Shown: piece after piece, positions 1-6,964 of the stretch
Layout: each line of letters starts with the position of its first letter
How positions within the stretch are numbered: position 1 is the stretch's first letter
NCBI GenBank assembly: GCA_003645915.1
Contig: QNDG01000062.1
Coordinates: 1-7,238 of the forward strand
DNA length: 7,238 bases
From: Candidatus Zhuqueibacterota bacterium
GTDB taxonomy: Bacteria > Zhuqueibacterota > QNDG01
Reading direction: 5' to 3'
Notes under the pieces: generated by a model
Databases searched by the model: none
The model's input: the letters and a program-made list of their open reading frames with translations, nothing else
What the model was told of the DNA's origin: nothing
Program-made: the position numbers and the translations under genes

Positions 1-976
1 CTGTATTCATTTTCATGGCAGTAAGGGAACGGGCCGTTGCCTGATATTTTTGGCGTGTATATCCGATCTCTCCCCAGCGGAACAGAGGCAGGCTGATTCC
101 GGCATCCACCTGCCAGAAATTTCCGTCACCTGCAGGATCTCTGTCATTAATGTACCCTCCTGATATGCTGAGATGGGGAAGGCGGTCGGCATAAACAGCC
201 TTTGTTTTAATATCTTCAGCTTTTATCATAAAAGAGTATTTTTGAACTGCAGGATGGTTTTCAAAACTGTTTCTATCAAGAGAAGGTACAGGCTCTGTGC
301 ATATTTTTTCAATGTCAACGGGCAGAAGATTGGGTTTTTCCGAAGTGTCATATCCTGTAAGCAGAGCGAGTTCCTGCCACGCATTTTCTATATCCATATT
401 TTGTTTTTCTATCTGCTCCTGCAGAATTGATATTTCTGCTTGGGTTCTCAGGATGTCCAATTGAGTCTTATTCCCTGCTTTCCATAAAGCCTGAGCTACA
501 TCAAAATGATTTTTAAGCAGTGCAAGACGTTTTTGTAATAGTTCAAGACGACTTTGTTTTTGTAAAATCATAATATAAAGTTCAGCAGTTCTTTTAGTGA
601 TGCTCATAACAAGTTCTTTTTTTTGAGCTCTTTTGATAAATACATTCTGGAGATCTGCTTCCGGAGTTTTTAAAAGTAGGTTTCCCACTGCCCAGTCAAT
701 ATTAATCAGGGATGATTCCTGATTAAAATTATAAGAATCAAGATAATGTCTGCCTGCAGTTAATGCCCCGGAAAAAAGAGGCATGGACAGGGATCTTTTT
801 GCTTTAAAGGCTTTTTCCGCCGCAGTTTCTGCATGTTTGTTGGCCTCTATAAGATAAAAATTGTTTTTTGCACTCTGAATGCACTTGGAAAGAGTTATGT
901 CGCGGGAAAGTGCCTGCTTTTGAAAAGTCAGAACTAATATAAAAAAAGACATTAATATCAATTTAACCTTCTTCAT
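1..976 (-). CDS. TolC-family outer-membrane efflux channel, C-terminus cut by window edge
   Basis: About 325 codons are open from an ATG at 976-974 to the left edge with no stop, so the end of the gene lies outside the window. The N-terminus MKKVKLILMSFFILVLTF is a Sec signal peptide, with likely cleavage near QALS-RD. There is no lipobox cysteine. After it come the long, Gln/Lys/Glu-rich helical stretches of the outer membrane efflux protein (OEP) fold. The first repeat begins ITLSKCIQSAKNNFYLIEANKHAE, which matches the usual L-x-x-C/A-I-x-x-A-x-x-N pattern. The second holds HPAVQKYSFMIKAEDIKTKA and then LPHLSISGGY. The part near the edge (ISLPLFRWGEIGYTRQKYQA) is the conserved strand and helix of the second repeat. 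Family members form the trimeric exit duct for RND, MFS or ABC pumps, and full length is usually 400-480 residues, so about 100 are missing. An AAAGG ribosome site precedes the ATG by 7 bases. The pump and adaptor genes would be expected to the left. The TolC family is secure, but the exported substrate is unknown. Confidence 0.9.
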   Translation of the reverse strand, partial: MKKVKLILMSFFILVLTFQKQALSRDITLSKCIQSAKNNFYLIEANKHAETAAEKAFKAKRSLSMPLFSGALTAGRHYLDSYNFNQESSLINIDWAVGNLLLKTPEADLQNVFIKRAQKKELVMSITKRTAELYIMILQKQSRLELLQKRLALLKNHFDVAQALWKAGNKTQLDILRTQAEISILQEQIEKQNMDIENAWQELALLTGYDTSEKPNLLPVDIEKICTEPVPSLDRNSFENHPAVQKYSFMIKAEDIKTKAVYADRLPHLSISGGYINDRDPAGDGNFWQVDAGISLPLFRWGEIGYTRQKYQATARSLTAMKMNT

Positions 977-1000
977 TATTAACCTTTCAAAAATGAAGTT

Positions 1001-1056
1001 AAAAAAGATTATCCGGGGCAAAAGAATCGGTTATAACCTCAAATCCCGCCCCGGAT
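1001..1056 (-). terminator. Probable rho-independent terminator or attenuator between lipoprotein and TolC genes
   Basis: On the minus strand, 24 bases after the lipoprotein stop, a perfect 9-bp stem forms between ATCCGGGGC (1056-1048 on the transcript) and GCCCCGGAT (1019-1011). The transcript then reads AATCTTTTTT (1010-1001). The GC-rich stem and T-run fit an intrinsic terminator. The 28-base loop is longer than usual and contains a perfect 10-bp palindrome, GGTTATAACC (1029-1038). Only about 25 bases separate the T-run from the TolC start, which leaves no room for a full promoter downstream. The hairpin may therefore only attenuate read-through into TolC. Confidence 0.5.
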
Positions 1057-1079
1057 TTACTACAGGTTTTATTTATCAA

Positions 1080-2006
1080 TTAATCATCTTCAGACCCGGA
1101 TTCAGATTCCTCCTGGCTGATTTCAAAGTCATCAAAATATGTTACTGCATCTGCCTTTGTCCAAAGTCCTGCTTTTCCAGATGAGAAAGTTTCATCATAA
1201 ACATCAAGATATAGTTTTCCGTTAAGCAAGCATTGAATGTGATTACCTATATTTTTTACTTTTATAGTATGCCATACTTTGCTGGGGATATCAAGTCTTG
1301 CTGAAGCCAGCTGCCTGCGGTTTCCATTTACCACTTTGTAAACCCTGAAGTTGCTCTCAAGAGGATTGGCTCTGCAAATGTAGTAGTTGTCAGCGTCCTG
1401 ATATCTCCATACAGGCCCGCCTCCTTGATCTTCCTGTCCGTCAACAGCTTTAAATTTTAAACTTATCTCAGGATTTTCAAAATCCGTATTTTGCGCAACT
1501 GCGATGTTAAAATGATAACCGAAATTTTCTTTGCTTGTCTGGGCAAGCACGTTAGGTTTGCTTGGAGCCGTGGAATCCTTTAAAATCACCCATTTACCAA
1601 GATTGCCTTTTCCTGTTTTGAATGAAGCCCATCCGTCAGGAAGTTCGCCGGTTTCATCTCCGTCAAAAGTAAAAACCAATTCTTCCTTTTCTTCGTTCTT
1701 TTCTTTCAAAGATTCTTCTTTTTCCTGCTCTAATGTAGTTATTTCTTTATTGAGAATTTTTCCGGAAGAAGAAAGATCAAGTTCATATAAAGTATCATCG
1801 GTCCTGACCAGCACTTCAAAATGTTCCTTGCCGTCTTCGTTCTCAATTTTTACTTTAATTATTTTCCCTTCAGGGAAAGCTTGTTTAACAGATTGTTCCA
1901 CTTTTAACGGTAATTTAGTGTCAGTCTTTTTCTGCTCGCTGCATGCTGTGAGCATAACAAGAAGAAACCCTGCTACTGTAACTGCAATTAATGATTTTTT
2001 TAACAT
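1080..2006 (-). CDS. Outer-membrane lipoprotein with PepSY-like and LamG/DUF1080-like domains
   Basis: This is a 308-residue protein. The signal peptide MLKKSLIAVTVAGFLLVMLTAC ends in the lipobox LTAC, with lipidated Cys22. Ser follows the Cys, which does not carry an inner-membrane retention signal, so an outer-membrane destination is likely. Residues about 33-90 (VEQSVKQAFPEGKIIKVKIE, then EVLVRTDDTLYELDLSSSGKIL) look like a PepSY-like domain of the small periplasmic type. Residues 92-110 form a Glu/Lys-rich linker. Residues about 112-297 are a concanavalin A/LamG-like beta sandwich of the DUF1080 type. Its marks are a GxLPDGW start, GGGPVWRYQDADNYYICRAN, a W-H-x-I-K-V strand, LNGKLYLDV, GKAGLWTKADAVTYFDDFEI and a short acidic tail. 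DUF1080-like modules are often carbohydrate-linked, but no catalytic residue can be assigned here. A strong GGAGGTG ribosome site (2017-2011) stands 4 bases before the ATG. The gene lies 19 bp after the DUF5916 gene, so it is translationally or operon linked to it. Confidence 0.87.
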   Translation of the reverse strand: MLKKSLIAVTVAGFLLVMLTACSEQKKTDTKLPLKVEQSVKQAFPEGKIIKVKIENEDGKEHFEVLVRTDDTLYELDLSSSGKILNKEITTLEQEKEESLKEKNEEKEELVFTFDGDETGELPDGWASFKTGKGNLGKWVILKDSTAPSKPNVLAQTSKENFGYHFNIAVAQNTDFENPEISLKFKAVDGQEDQGGGPVWRYQDADNYYICRANPLESNFRVYKVVNGNRRQLASARLDIPSKVWHTIKVKNIGNHIQCLLNGKLYLDVYDETFSSGKAGLWTKADAVTYFDDFEISQEESESGSEDD

Positions 2007-2025
2007 AGTACACCTCCATGTAATT

Positions 2026-4185
2026 TTAAATTACAAACCGCCATACAAATTTTGATAGTATGGTAAAATCTTTCATTTCCAATTTTCCGCCGGATGTGTC
2101 AAGTATCTGATTAATTGCAAGATAAAAATCACTCCCGATTTTTGGTATCCAGTTCAGACGGAAATTTATAAGAATTTTATTGTCTTCGTTGTTCCACTGT
2201 CCGAAGAATGAAGTGAAAAGTTTTGTATTGAATGCGTACTGAGCTCTGCCTCCAATCTCATGAGTTCTGAAAGCACCTTCGGGGAATTTCAAATCATTAT
2301 AGGAATAATCGCAGCTAAGGTTAAAATGCCGGTTGATGTTTGCAGTAAGTTCCACTGCTATTTCTGTTCTTGAGCCTGTATAAAAATCACCCCAGCTTGC
2401 CCCCATACCGGCCGATATTTTTCTTCCTCTGTAAGTGCCTCCCTGAAGTTCGTGTCTTGTGTACCAGTATCCTCCGATTGGCAGAACAACGCCGTCATTA
2501 ATTTCAAACGGTTCATCAAGTCTGTCATAAAACCGCTGAATATTGTACTCCATGTATTCGCCGCTTTTTGTGGAGAACCCCAAAGGCCGCCATTCCATCC
2601 CGAGAGTTTCAAGCTCATTTGTGTCATCTGTAAAATAGGCATCCACGTCAATTGGTTTAACTTCCATTTTTCTTATCCATTTTATAAATGATGGCCTTGG
2701 ATTGAACTGCAGCTCCGTGTAAAGAAATTTGTAATTTTTTCTTCTCAGAAATCCAATTTGGGGGTCAAAATTTTTCTGTACTCTTGTAAAAGCAAAATCA
2801 TATTCAACTTTGTCATTATCACTGCTTAAATATACCGAATATGCCGTTGAATTTCCATTATTATTTGATCCTGTTTGCGATTGAGCAAATGATCCGCCTA
2901 TGGAGAGATTTTTATCTCCGAACAGATGAGATGTTACATAATTTGCATCTACTCCGTAAACATAATTTGATCCTGCTGAAGAGTTTTTGGAAGTTACTAT
3001 CATTCCAACATTTGACTGGCCTGCAATGTCCTGTTTAAGCCTGAGAACGGAAAAATTTGTGGAGGGATCTCCTGCTGCTGCGTCTGTCTGCATTGAGAGC
3101 ATTCCTACATTGATTCTGCCGGTTTTCCCCATTAAACGTACTCCGCCGATAATCGGGATCTGGGAGCCGTTTTTAATTCCTATTCTGCGGGAATAAAAAA
3201 CAGAAGGCATACCGCGGGCTCCAAAAGAAAAGGCTTCTTTCCCTTCAAGAAAAAAACTTCTTTTTTCAGGATAATAAATAGAGAATCGGCTGAGATTAAT
3301 AACTGATCTGTCGGATTCTATCTGGGCAAAATCAGTGTTAGCTGTAAGGTTTAGCTTGAGATTAGAAGACATGAGATAATCAATATCACCTCCTATATGT
3401 GCAATACCGCTTATATTTTCGGATTCATGTTTTTCAACACCGGCTGTGATATAAGGTTTTATTTCAACAAGATGCCCGCTGGATATTCCTTCAATTCCGG
3501 CAAGAATACCTGCATGGGATACCTGCTCAAGGTAGTAGTTCCTTGACCATCCCTGCCAAAGAATCTGTTCGTGTTTTCTGCTTATATTCCGTTCAAAATT
3601 GACGCCCCATATCTGCTTGTCTGTTTCCTTGAATTTTAGTGTTGAAAATGGTATCTCAATTTCAACAAACCAGCCCTGATCAGTGATTTTGGCCTTTGCA
3701 TCCCATACTCCGTTCCAGTCTCTGTTTCTGCCGCGGCCTTCGTCGGTTATCAGTTCATCATATCTGGCTCCGTTTGGGTTAACAATAAAATGGTAGCAGT
3801 TTCTCCGGTCATGATAAGTATCAATAACAATTTCGACATTATCTTCTCCGTGGCTGGAAAAATCTCTTTCCAGTTTATGTGCAACAATGTTTTGCGGCTG
3901 GCTGTCATAGCACCAGATACCGAGATACAGAGTCCTTTCAGTATAGACTGCTGCAACTTCTGTTTTTTCAGAAGCAGGTTCGCCTTCGTTTAATTCGCGC
4001 TGTGTAAAATTATTAATGCGTACTGCATTTGCCCAGCATGGTTCGTCAAGTCTGCCGTCAAGTTTTATCTTATTTTCAGTCCTGTAAGCTGTTAGTATGT
4101 TAGGTTTGGAAATTTGAGAAAAGGCCAGTTGTGTCTGTGCAATAAAAACAATTATCAGAATATTTATTATTTTTACTTTATACAT
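2026..4185 (-). CDS. CBM9-like / DUF5916 outer-membrane beta-barrel protein
   Basis: This 719-residue protein starts with a signal peptide (about residues 1-24, cleavage near AFS-QI). Residues about 30-215 form a CBM9-like beta sandwich: KIKLDGRLDEPCWANA at the start, YTERTLYLGIWCYD, a DNVEIVIDTYHDRRNCYHF core, and GWFVEIEIPFSTLKF. The join to the next domain (HAGILAGIEGISSGHLVEIKPY, residues about 225-246) and the motif NLSRFSIYYPEKRSFFLEG (near residue 300) are hallmarks of DUF5916. The remaining roughly 400 residues alternate short polar and aromatic strands, as in an outer-membrane barrel, and end in FVWRFVI. The function of DUF5916 proteins is not established. CBM9 modules of xylanases bind sugar ends, but binding here is unproven. 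An AAAGGGG ribosome site lies 6 bases before the ATG. It is the first gene of a two-gene unit with the lipoprotein. Confidence 0.9.
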   Translation of the reverse strand: MYKVKIINILIIVFIAQTQLAFSQISKPNILTAYRTENKIKLDGRLDEPCWANAVRINNFTQRELNEGEPASEKTEVAAVYTERTLYLGIWCYDSQPQNIVAHKLERDFSSHGEDNVEIVIDTYHDRRNCYHFIVNPNGARYDELITDEGRGRNRDWNGVWDAKAKITDQGWFVEIEIPFSTLKFKETDKQIWGVNFERNISRKHEQILWQGWSRNYYLEQVSHAGILAGIEGISSGHLVEIKPYITAGVEKHESENISGIAHIGGDIDYLMSSNLKLNLTANTDFAQIESDRSVINLSRFSIYYPEKRSFFLEGKEAFSFGARGMPSVFYSRRIGIKNGSQIPIIGGVRLMGKTGRINVGMLSMQTDAAAGDPSTNFSVLRLKQDIAGQSNVGMIVTSKNSSAGSNYVYGVDANYVTSHLFGDKNLSIGGSFAQSQTGSNNNGNSTAYSVYLSSDNDKVEYDFAFTRVQKNFDPQIGFLRRKNYKFLYTELQFNPRPSFIKWIRKMEVKPIDVDAYFTDDTNELETLGMEWRPLGFSTKSGEYMEYNIQRFYDRLDEPFEINDGVVLPIGGYWYTRHELQGGTYRGRKISAGMGASWGDFYTGSRTEIAVELTANINRHFNLSCDYSYNDLKFPEGAFRTHEIGGRAQYAFNTKLFTSFFGQWNNEDNKILINFRLNWIPKIGSDFYLAINQILDTSGGKLEMKDFTILSKFVWRFVI

Positions 4186-4228
4186 GGAATCCCCTTTCAG
4201 TGCGAGAAAAGAATCAGCTTAATTGTTC

Positions 4229-4234
4229 AGTATA
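4229..4234 (-). promoter_or_regulatory. Possible -10 box for the DUF5916-lipoprotein operon
   Basis: On the minus strand, TATACT stands 43 bases upstream of the DUF5916 ATG, in a very AT-rich stretch. It matches five of six bases of TATAAT. The hexamer 16-17 bases upstream (TTTTAA or ATTTTA) is a poor -35, and the organism's main sigma factor preference is unknown. Some operon promoter is expected in this 354-bp spacer, but this exact placement is a guess. Confidence 0.25.
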
Positions 4235-4341
4235 ATTTATGTTTTAAAGATTAAAATTAGATTAAAAAGAGGATGGGAGTGAATAGGTTTTAGGGCGTGG
4301 GGAATTATTTTTAAATGGATGATTAGAAGAGAGGAGAAATT

Positions 4342-4369
4342 TTGAATATTGAATGTTGAATTCTGAATT
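4342..4369. repeat. Tandem heptamer repeat, four copies of TTGAATN
   Basis: Four consecutive 7-base units read TTGAATA, TTGAATG, TTGAATT and CTGAATT. The period is exact, and only the last base and one first base vary. The array is in intergenic DNA just before the 59-codon open frame. Similar TTGAAT-type short arrays could be dispersed in the genome, but one window cannot show that. No function is assigned. Confidence 0.75.
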
Positions 4370-4475
4370 AAAAAATAAGTGGATACTTTTTCACGGTACA
4401 AGTTGTGCCTGGGGCGGAAATAATTTCAAAAGTTTTTCTTTTGGTTTAGCTTTATCAAATATTGATTGTATTTAT

Positions 4476-4500
4476 AGAGATACTGAGGTTGAGTCTCTCT
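4476..4500. other. Imperfect hairpin in the spacer
   Basis: AGAGATACT (4476-4484) and AGTCTCTCT (4492-4500) form a 9-bp stem with a single mismatch around a 7-base loop, GAGGTTG. No T-run follows on either strand, so it is not an obvious terminator. It could be an RNA structure downstream of the DUF1566 gene or chance. Confidence 0.35.
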
Positions 4501-4539
4501 ACAGGCTCAGGCCAAAAAAAACAGATCAGTAATTTTTTA

Positions 4540-5478
4540 TCATTTCGATTCTGTTTCAGACAGAATGGAAATCTTGTTTAATTTCTTTACTGCACGAAAC
4601 GCGAGATAACCTGGACATCTTGTTTTTAGCCTTGGCCATACACCGCCGTTATAGGTAACAATGTATGCTTTCTCAGAATCCGCTTCTGTGGCAGTCCACC
4701 AGTAGATTACCATTGAATGCACATTCCAAAGGGGTGTTTCTTTGTCAGGAGTTATTTTATATTCGGCTTTTTTTGCAGTTTTATTCCAAACGCCTCCTGC
4801 GTTTTTACCGTGTCTTGCCATGGAGCGTACCGCTTCATCAACTGTAGGCAGACGCCAGATATTCAGTACGGAGTCTGTTACTGTTGTGCCGTCTTCTGAC
4901 AGGTGTGAGCAGATCTCTTTTGCGTCGTACCATGTAACACCTTTTTCCGGCCAGCCCGGACCTTCAGGTGCCCACACAAGTGTAACACCGTTCCCTGTAA
5001 CAATTCGTGCGTCAAAATTTCCGTCATTAACTCTTTCTGACACGCGGATTGCGTTTGGAATACTTGAAACAAGGATAATAAGAAGCGGAACACCGATTAT
5101 AACTGCGTAAGCAAGCCTGCGGGGACGGGGTCTTCCGAACCAGTAAAAGAGACCAAGTATTGTAAAGGGGATTGTAATCATTACAACTGTAGTAAATGTA
5201 ATACGGTTAAAGAAGAAGAAACAGAGATACAATCCGAAACCGATAAACAAACTCCCTCCCACACGGGGGAGCCGTAATGAGATTGAAGATAAAATTATAA
5301 ATATCATTGTGAGGCTCAGATACTGAAGGAACATCAGGCCGATATTGCGGATAAACGATTCAAAGTACCAGCCTTCGTGAAAATTTTCCACACTGCCCCA
5401 TAATGCCCATATTCCAGCAATAATTGTAGTAAGAATAACTGCTGTCCAGCCGAGACGGTTCTTTGTTTTTTCTGACAC
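4540..5478 (-). CDS. Multi-pass membrane protein with C-terminal DUF1566 (Lcl_C-like) domain
   Basis: This 312-residue protein starts at GTG (5478-5476), chosen because AGGAG (5488-5484 on the minus strand) stands 5 bases upstream. Five hydrophobic segments can be seen at about residues 10-28, 44-66, 74-91, 93-114 and 122-141. The loop RPRPRR (116-121) between the last two is strongly basic and so probably cytoplasmic. That places the C-terminal domain outside the cytoplasm. Residues about 158-298 carry the DUF1566 pattern: VTLVWAPEGPGW, TWYDAKEICSHL, the signature WRLPTVDEA (208-216), YWWTATEA (259-266), AYIVTYNGGVWPR and a closing AFRAVKK. DUF1566 is a C-type-lectin-like extracellular domain of uncertain ligand, more often found in secreted proteins and lipoproteins than behind a multi-pass membrane region. 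Cys190 and Cys288 could form a disulfide. It is separated from the next gene by 354 bp, so it is probably a separate transcript. The IS insertion 60 bp upstream may have altered its promoter. Confidence 0.82.
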   Translation of the reverse strand: MSEKTKNRLGWTAVILTTIIAGIWALWGSVENFHEGWYFESFIRNIGLMFLQYLSLTMIFIILSSISLRLPRVGGSLFIGFGLYLCFFFFNRITFTTVVMITIPFTILGLFYWFGRPRPRRLAYAVIIGVPLLIILVSSIPNAIRVSERVNDGNFDARIVTGNGVTLVWAPEGPGWPEKGVTWYDAKEICSHLSEDGTTVTDSVLNIWRLPTVDEAVRSMARHGKNAGGVWNKTAKKAEYKITPDKETPLWNVHSMVIYWWTATEADSEKAYIVTYNGGVWPRLKTRCPGYLAFRAVKKLNKISILSETESK

Positions 5479-5539
5479 AATTTCTCCTGTTTTACTGCGG
5501 GTTAAAGAATTTTATTTCTATTTTATCTCTGAGTTCATT

Positions 5540-5543
5540 CTAA
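5540..5543. repeat. Left target-site duplication of the IS (CTAA)
   Basis: CTAA directly abuts the outer base of the left inverted repeat. It is matched by CTAA at 7165-7168 directly outside the right repeat. A 4-bp duplication fits the 4-5 bp usual for IS1380-family elements. Confidence 0.85.
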
Positions 5544-5560
5544 CCTGAATAATTCATAAA
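5544..5560 (+). repeat. Left terminal inverted repeat of the IS
   Basis: CCTGAATAATTCATAAA is an exact reverse complement of 7148-7164. Identity stops at base 18, where the left end continues AAAAG and the right end CTTGT. The repeat also contains the near-palindromic core TGAATAATTCA. Confidence 0.95.
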
Positions 5561-5591
5561 AAAAGCTGTTTCATCCAATAATTAATTGTTT

Positions 5592-5597
5592 TATATT
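5592..5597 (+). promoter_or_regulatory. Possible -10 box of the transposase gene
   Basis: TATATT lies 44 bases upstream of the ATG at 5642, with the weak -35-like TTTCAT (5569-5574) 17 bases before it. If this is the promoter, transcription would start at about 5603-5605, on top of the upstream ATG. That favours the ATG at 5642 as the true start. The -35 match is poor. Confidence 0.3.
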
Positions 5598-5641
5598 GAG
5601 TTATGGACACACAAGATAAAACAAACTTTGGAGAAACAGCC

Positions 5642-6964
5642 ATGACACAAGATACGAAACAAATGATGATTTTTAAAGGCATTTTTAATAAAAAAGTTGT
5701 TGCTGATTTTAACGGTGGTGAACTCAGTTCTGATGCAGGACTGCTTTTAATAAGAGAATCTGAATCCCAAACTGGTATCATCAGTTGCATTGCAGATGTA
5801 CTTGATGATAAAAGACACCCTGGTTATGTTAAGCACGAATTTGAGCAATTGTTAAGACAACGTGTTTACCAGATTGCTTCCGGTTATGAAGATGCAAATG
5901 ATTCAAATGAATTGAGACATGATCCGATTTTTAAAATAGTGTGCAATAAATTAAACAGCCCACTTGCAAGTCAACCAACAATAAGTCGATTTGAGAACTC
6001 TATTTCCAGAAAGGATCTCTATCGTATTGCACAGGCCTTTGTGGATATATTTATCAGTTCTTATAAAAAGTCTCCCAAGGGCATTATTCTGGATCTGGAC
6101 GACACAGCTGACCCGACACATGGCAATCAGCAATTAACATTATTTAACGCTTTTTATGGCAGTTATTGTTTTATGCCTATGCACATTTATGAAGGCAAGA
6201 GCGGTAAGTTGGTAACTACAATTTTACGAGCCGGCAAACGTCCTTCCGGGAAAGAGATTGTGATGATCCTGAAACGCATTGTCAAAAGAATCAGAGAAAG
6301 ATGGCCTGGTGTTGGGATTATTATCAGAGGTGATTCTCATTATGGCTGCCCTGAAGTATATGACTTTTGCAATGAGCATAACCTCAAGTTTGTTTTAGGA
6401 CTTACAGGTCATGCTCCTATGTTCAAAAAAGCGCAAAAAACAATTGATAAAGCCAAAGAGCTTTATTTTAAGAATAAAAAACCAATTAAAATATTCACTG
6501 AATTTTACTACAAAACAAATTCATGGTCTTCTACGCAAAGAGTGATTTGTAAAGCTGAATACAATGATAAGGGTCAAAATGTTCGTTTCATTGTGACTAA
6601 TCTGAAAAATAATAATCGCAGAATGATCTATCAAACTATCTATTGCGGACGTGGGGCAATGGAACTAATGATTAAAGAACATAAAAATCATCTTCGTTCT
6701 GATAAAACATCATGTTCCAGTTTCAAGGCAAATCAGTTCAGGTTGTTTCTACACAGCATAGCCTATGTGATTCTGCATAATTTCAGGGAAACATGTTTGA
6801 GAAATACTCAATTTGCAAAAGCTCAGTTTGATACTATCAGACTGAAGATATTGAAACTCGGAGCAAGGGTTATCTATATATCAACAAAAATAAAAGTTCA
6901 TCTCCCAACATCCTGTCCATATCAGGAAGAATTATACCGAATATGGCAAGCTTGTGTCACATGA
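5642..6964 (+). CDS. IS1380-family DDE transposase
   Basis: This is a cut-and-paste transposase of 440 residues, within the 420-460 typical for the family. The N-terminal FKGIFNKKVVADFNGGELSS then DAGLLLIRE block is characteristic of IS1380. DLDDTADPTHG (residues 151-161) carries the first catalytic Asp, and RGDSHYG carries the second (Asp231). YCGRGAMELMIKEHK fits the Y-(2)-R-(3)-E-(6)-K signature of the IS4-like superfamily, giving catalytic Glu341 and Lys348. Nothing in the frame is broken, so the enzyme should be active. An in-frame ATG at 5603 would add 13 residues, but it has no ribosome site. The ATG at 5642 has GGAGA 8 bases upstream and is preferred. The gene sits alone between the element's inverted repeats and is oriented opposite to the cellular genes. 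The family assignment is firm, but I cannot name the individual IS. Confidence 0.95.
   Translation: MTQDTKQMMIFKGIFNKKVVADFNGGELSSDAGLLLIRESESQTGIISCIADVLDDKRHPGYVKHEFEQLLRQRVYQIASGYEDANDSNELRHDPIFKIVCNKLNSPLASQPTISRFENSISRKDLYRIAQAFVDIFISSYKKSPKGIILDLDDTADPTHGNQQLTLFNAFYGSYCFMPMHIYEGKSGKLVTTILRAGKRPSGKEIVMILKRIVKRIRERWPGVGIIIRGDSHYGCPEVYDFCNEHNLKFVLGLTGHAPMFKKAQKTIDKAKELYFKNKKPIKIFTEFYYKTNSWSSTQRVICKAEYNDKGQNVRFIVTNLKNNNRRMIYQTIYCGRGAMELMIKEHKNHLRSDKTSCSSFKANQFRLFLHSIAYVILHNFRETCLRNTQFAKAQFDTIRLKILKLGARVIYISTKIKVHLPTSCPYQEELYRIWQACVT

Larger units (their letters stand above)
4186..4539. other. 354-bp spacer between DUF1566 and DUF5916 genes
   Basis: No gene is firmly supported here. The right part holds a plus-strand open frame of 59 codons (ATG 4353, TAA ending 4532). 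It encodes a peptide with segments KWILFHGTSCAWGGNNFKSF and YRDTEVESLYRLRPKK. I do not recognise it. Its ATG lies inside a tandem repeat, and the only ribosome-like site (GAGGAG, 4331-4336) is 16 bases away, too far to be convincing. It may be a decayed gene end. A near-perfect hairpin lies at 4476-4500. The left part should carry the promoter of the minus-strand DUF5916 gene. No T-rich hairpin clearly ends the DUF1566 gene, although a run of eight T follows its stop on the minus strand (around 4513-4520). Confidence 0.5.

Noticed and set aside
173..430. 85-codon plus-strand open frame
   Set aside because: It is antisense to the TolC-family gene, which is open without a stop through this region on the minus strand.
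1531..2055. 174-codon plus-strand open frame
   Set aside because: It lies antisense to the lipoprotein gene, is Ser/Phe-rich as expected from the complement of Glu/Lys codons, and has no ribosome site. The minus-strand gene has a signal peptide, domains and a strong ribosome site.
4476..4530. Terminator for the DUF1566 gene
   Set aside because: The T-run after the stop has no convincing stem before it, and the hairpin at 4476-4500 has no T-run after it on the minus strand.
4742..5110. 122-codon plus-strand open frame
   Set aside because: It is antisense to the DUF1566 domain of the 4540-5478 gene, with no recognisable motif or ribosome site.
5603..5641. Upstream ATG extending the transposase by 13 residues
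   Set aside because: No ribosome site precedes it, and the candidate promoter would start transcription right there. The ATG at 5642 has GGAGA at good spacing.
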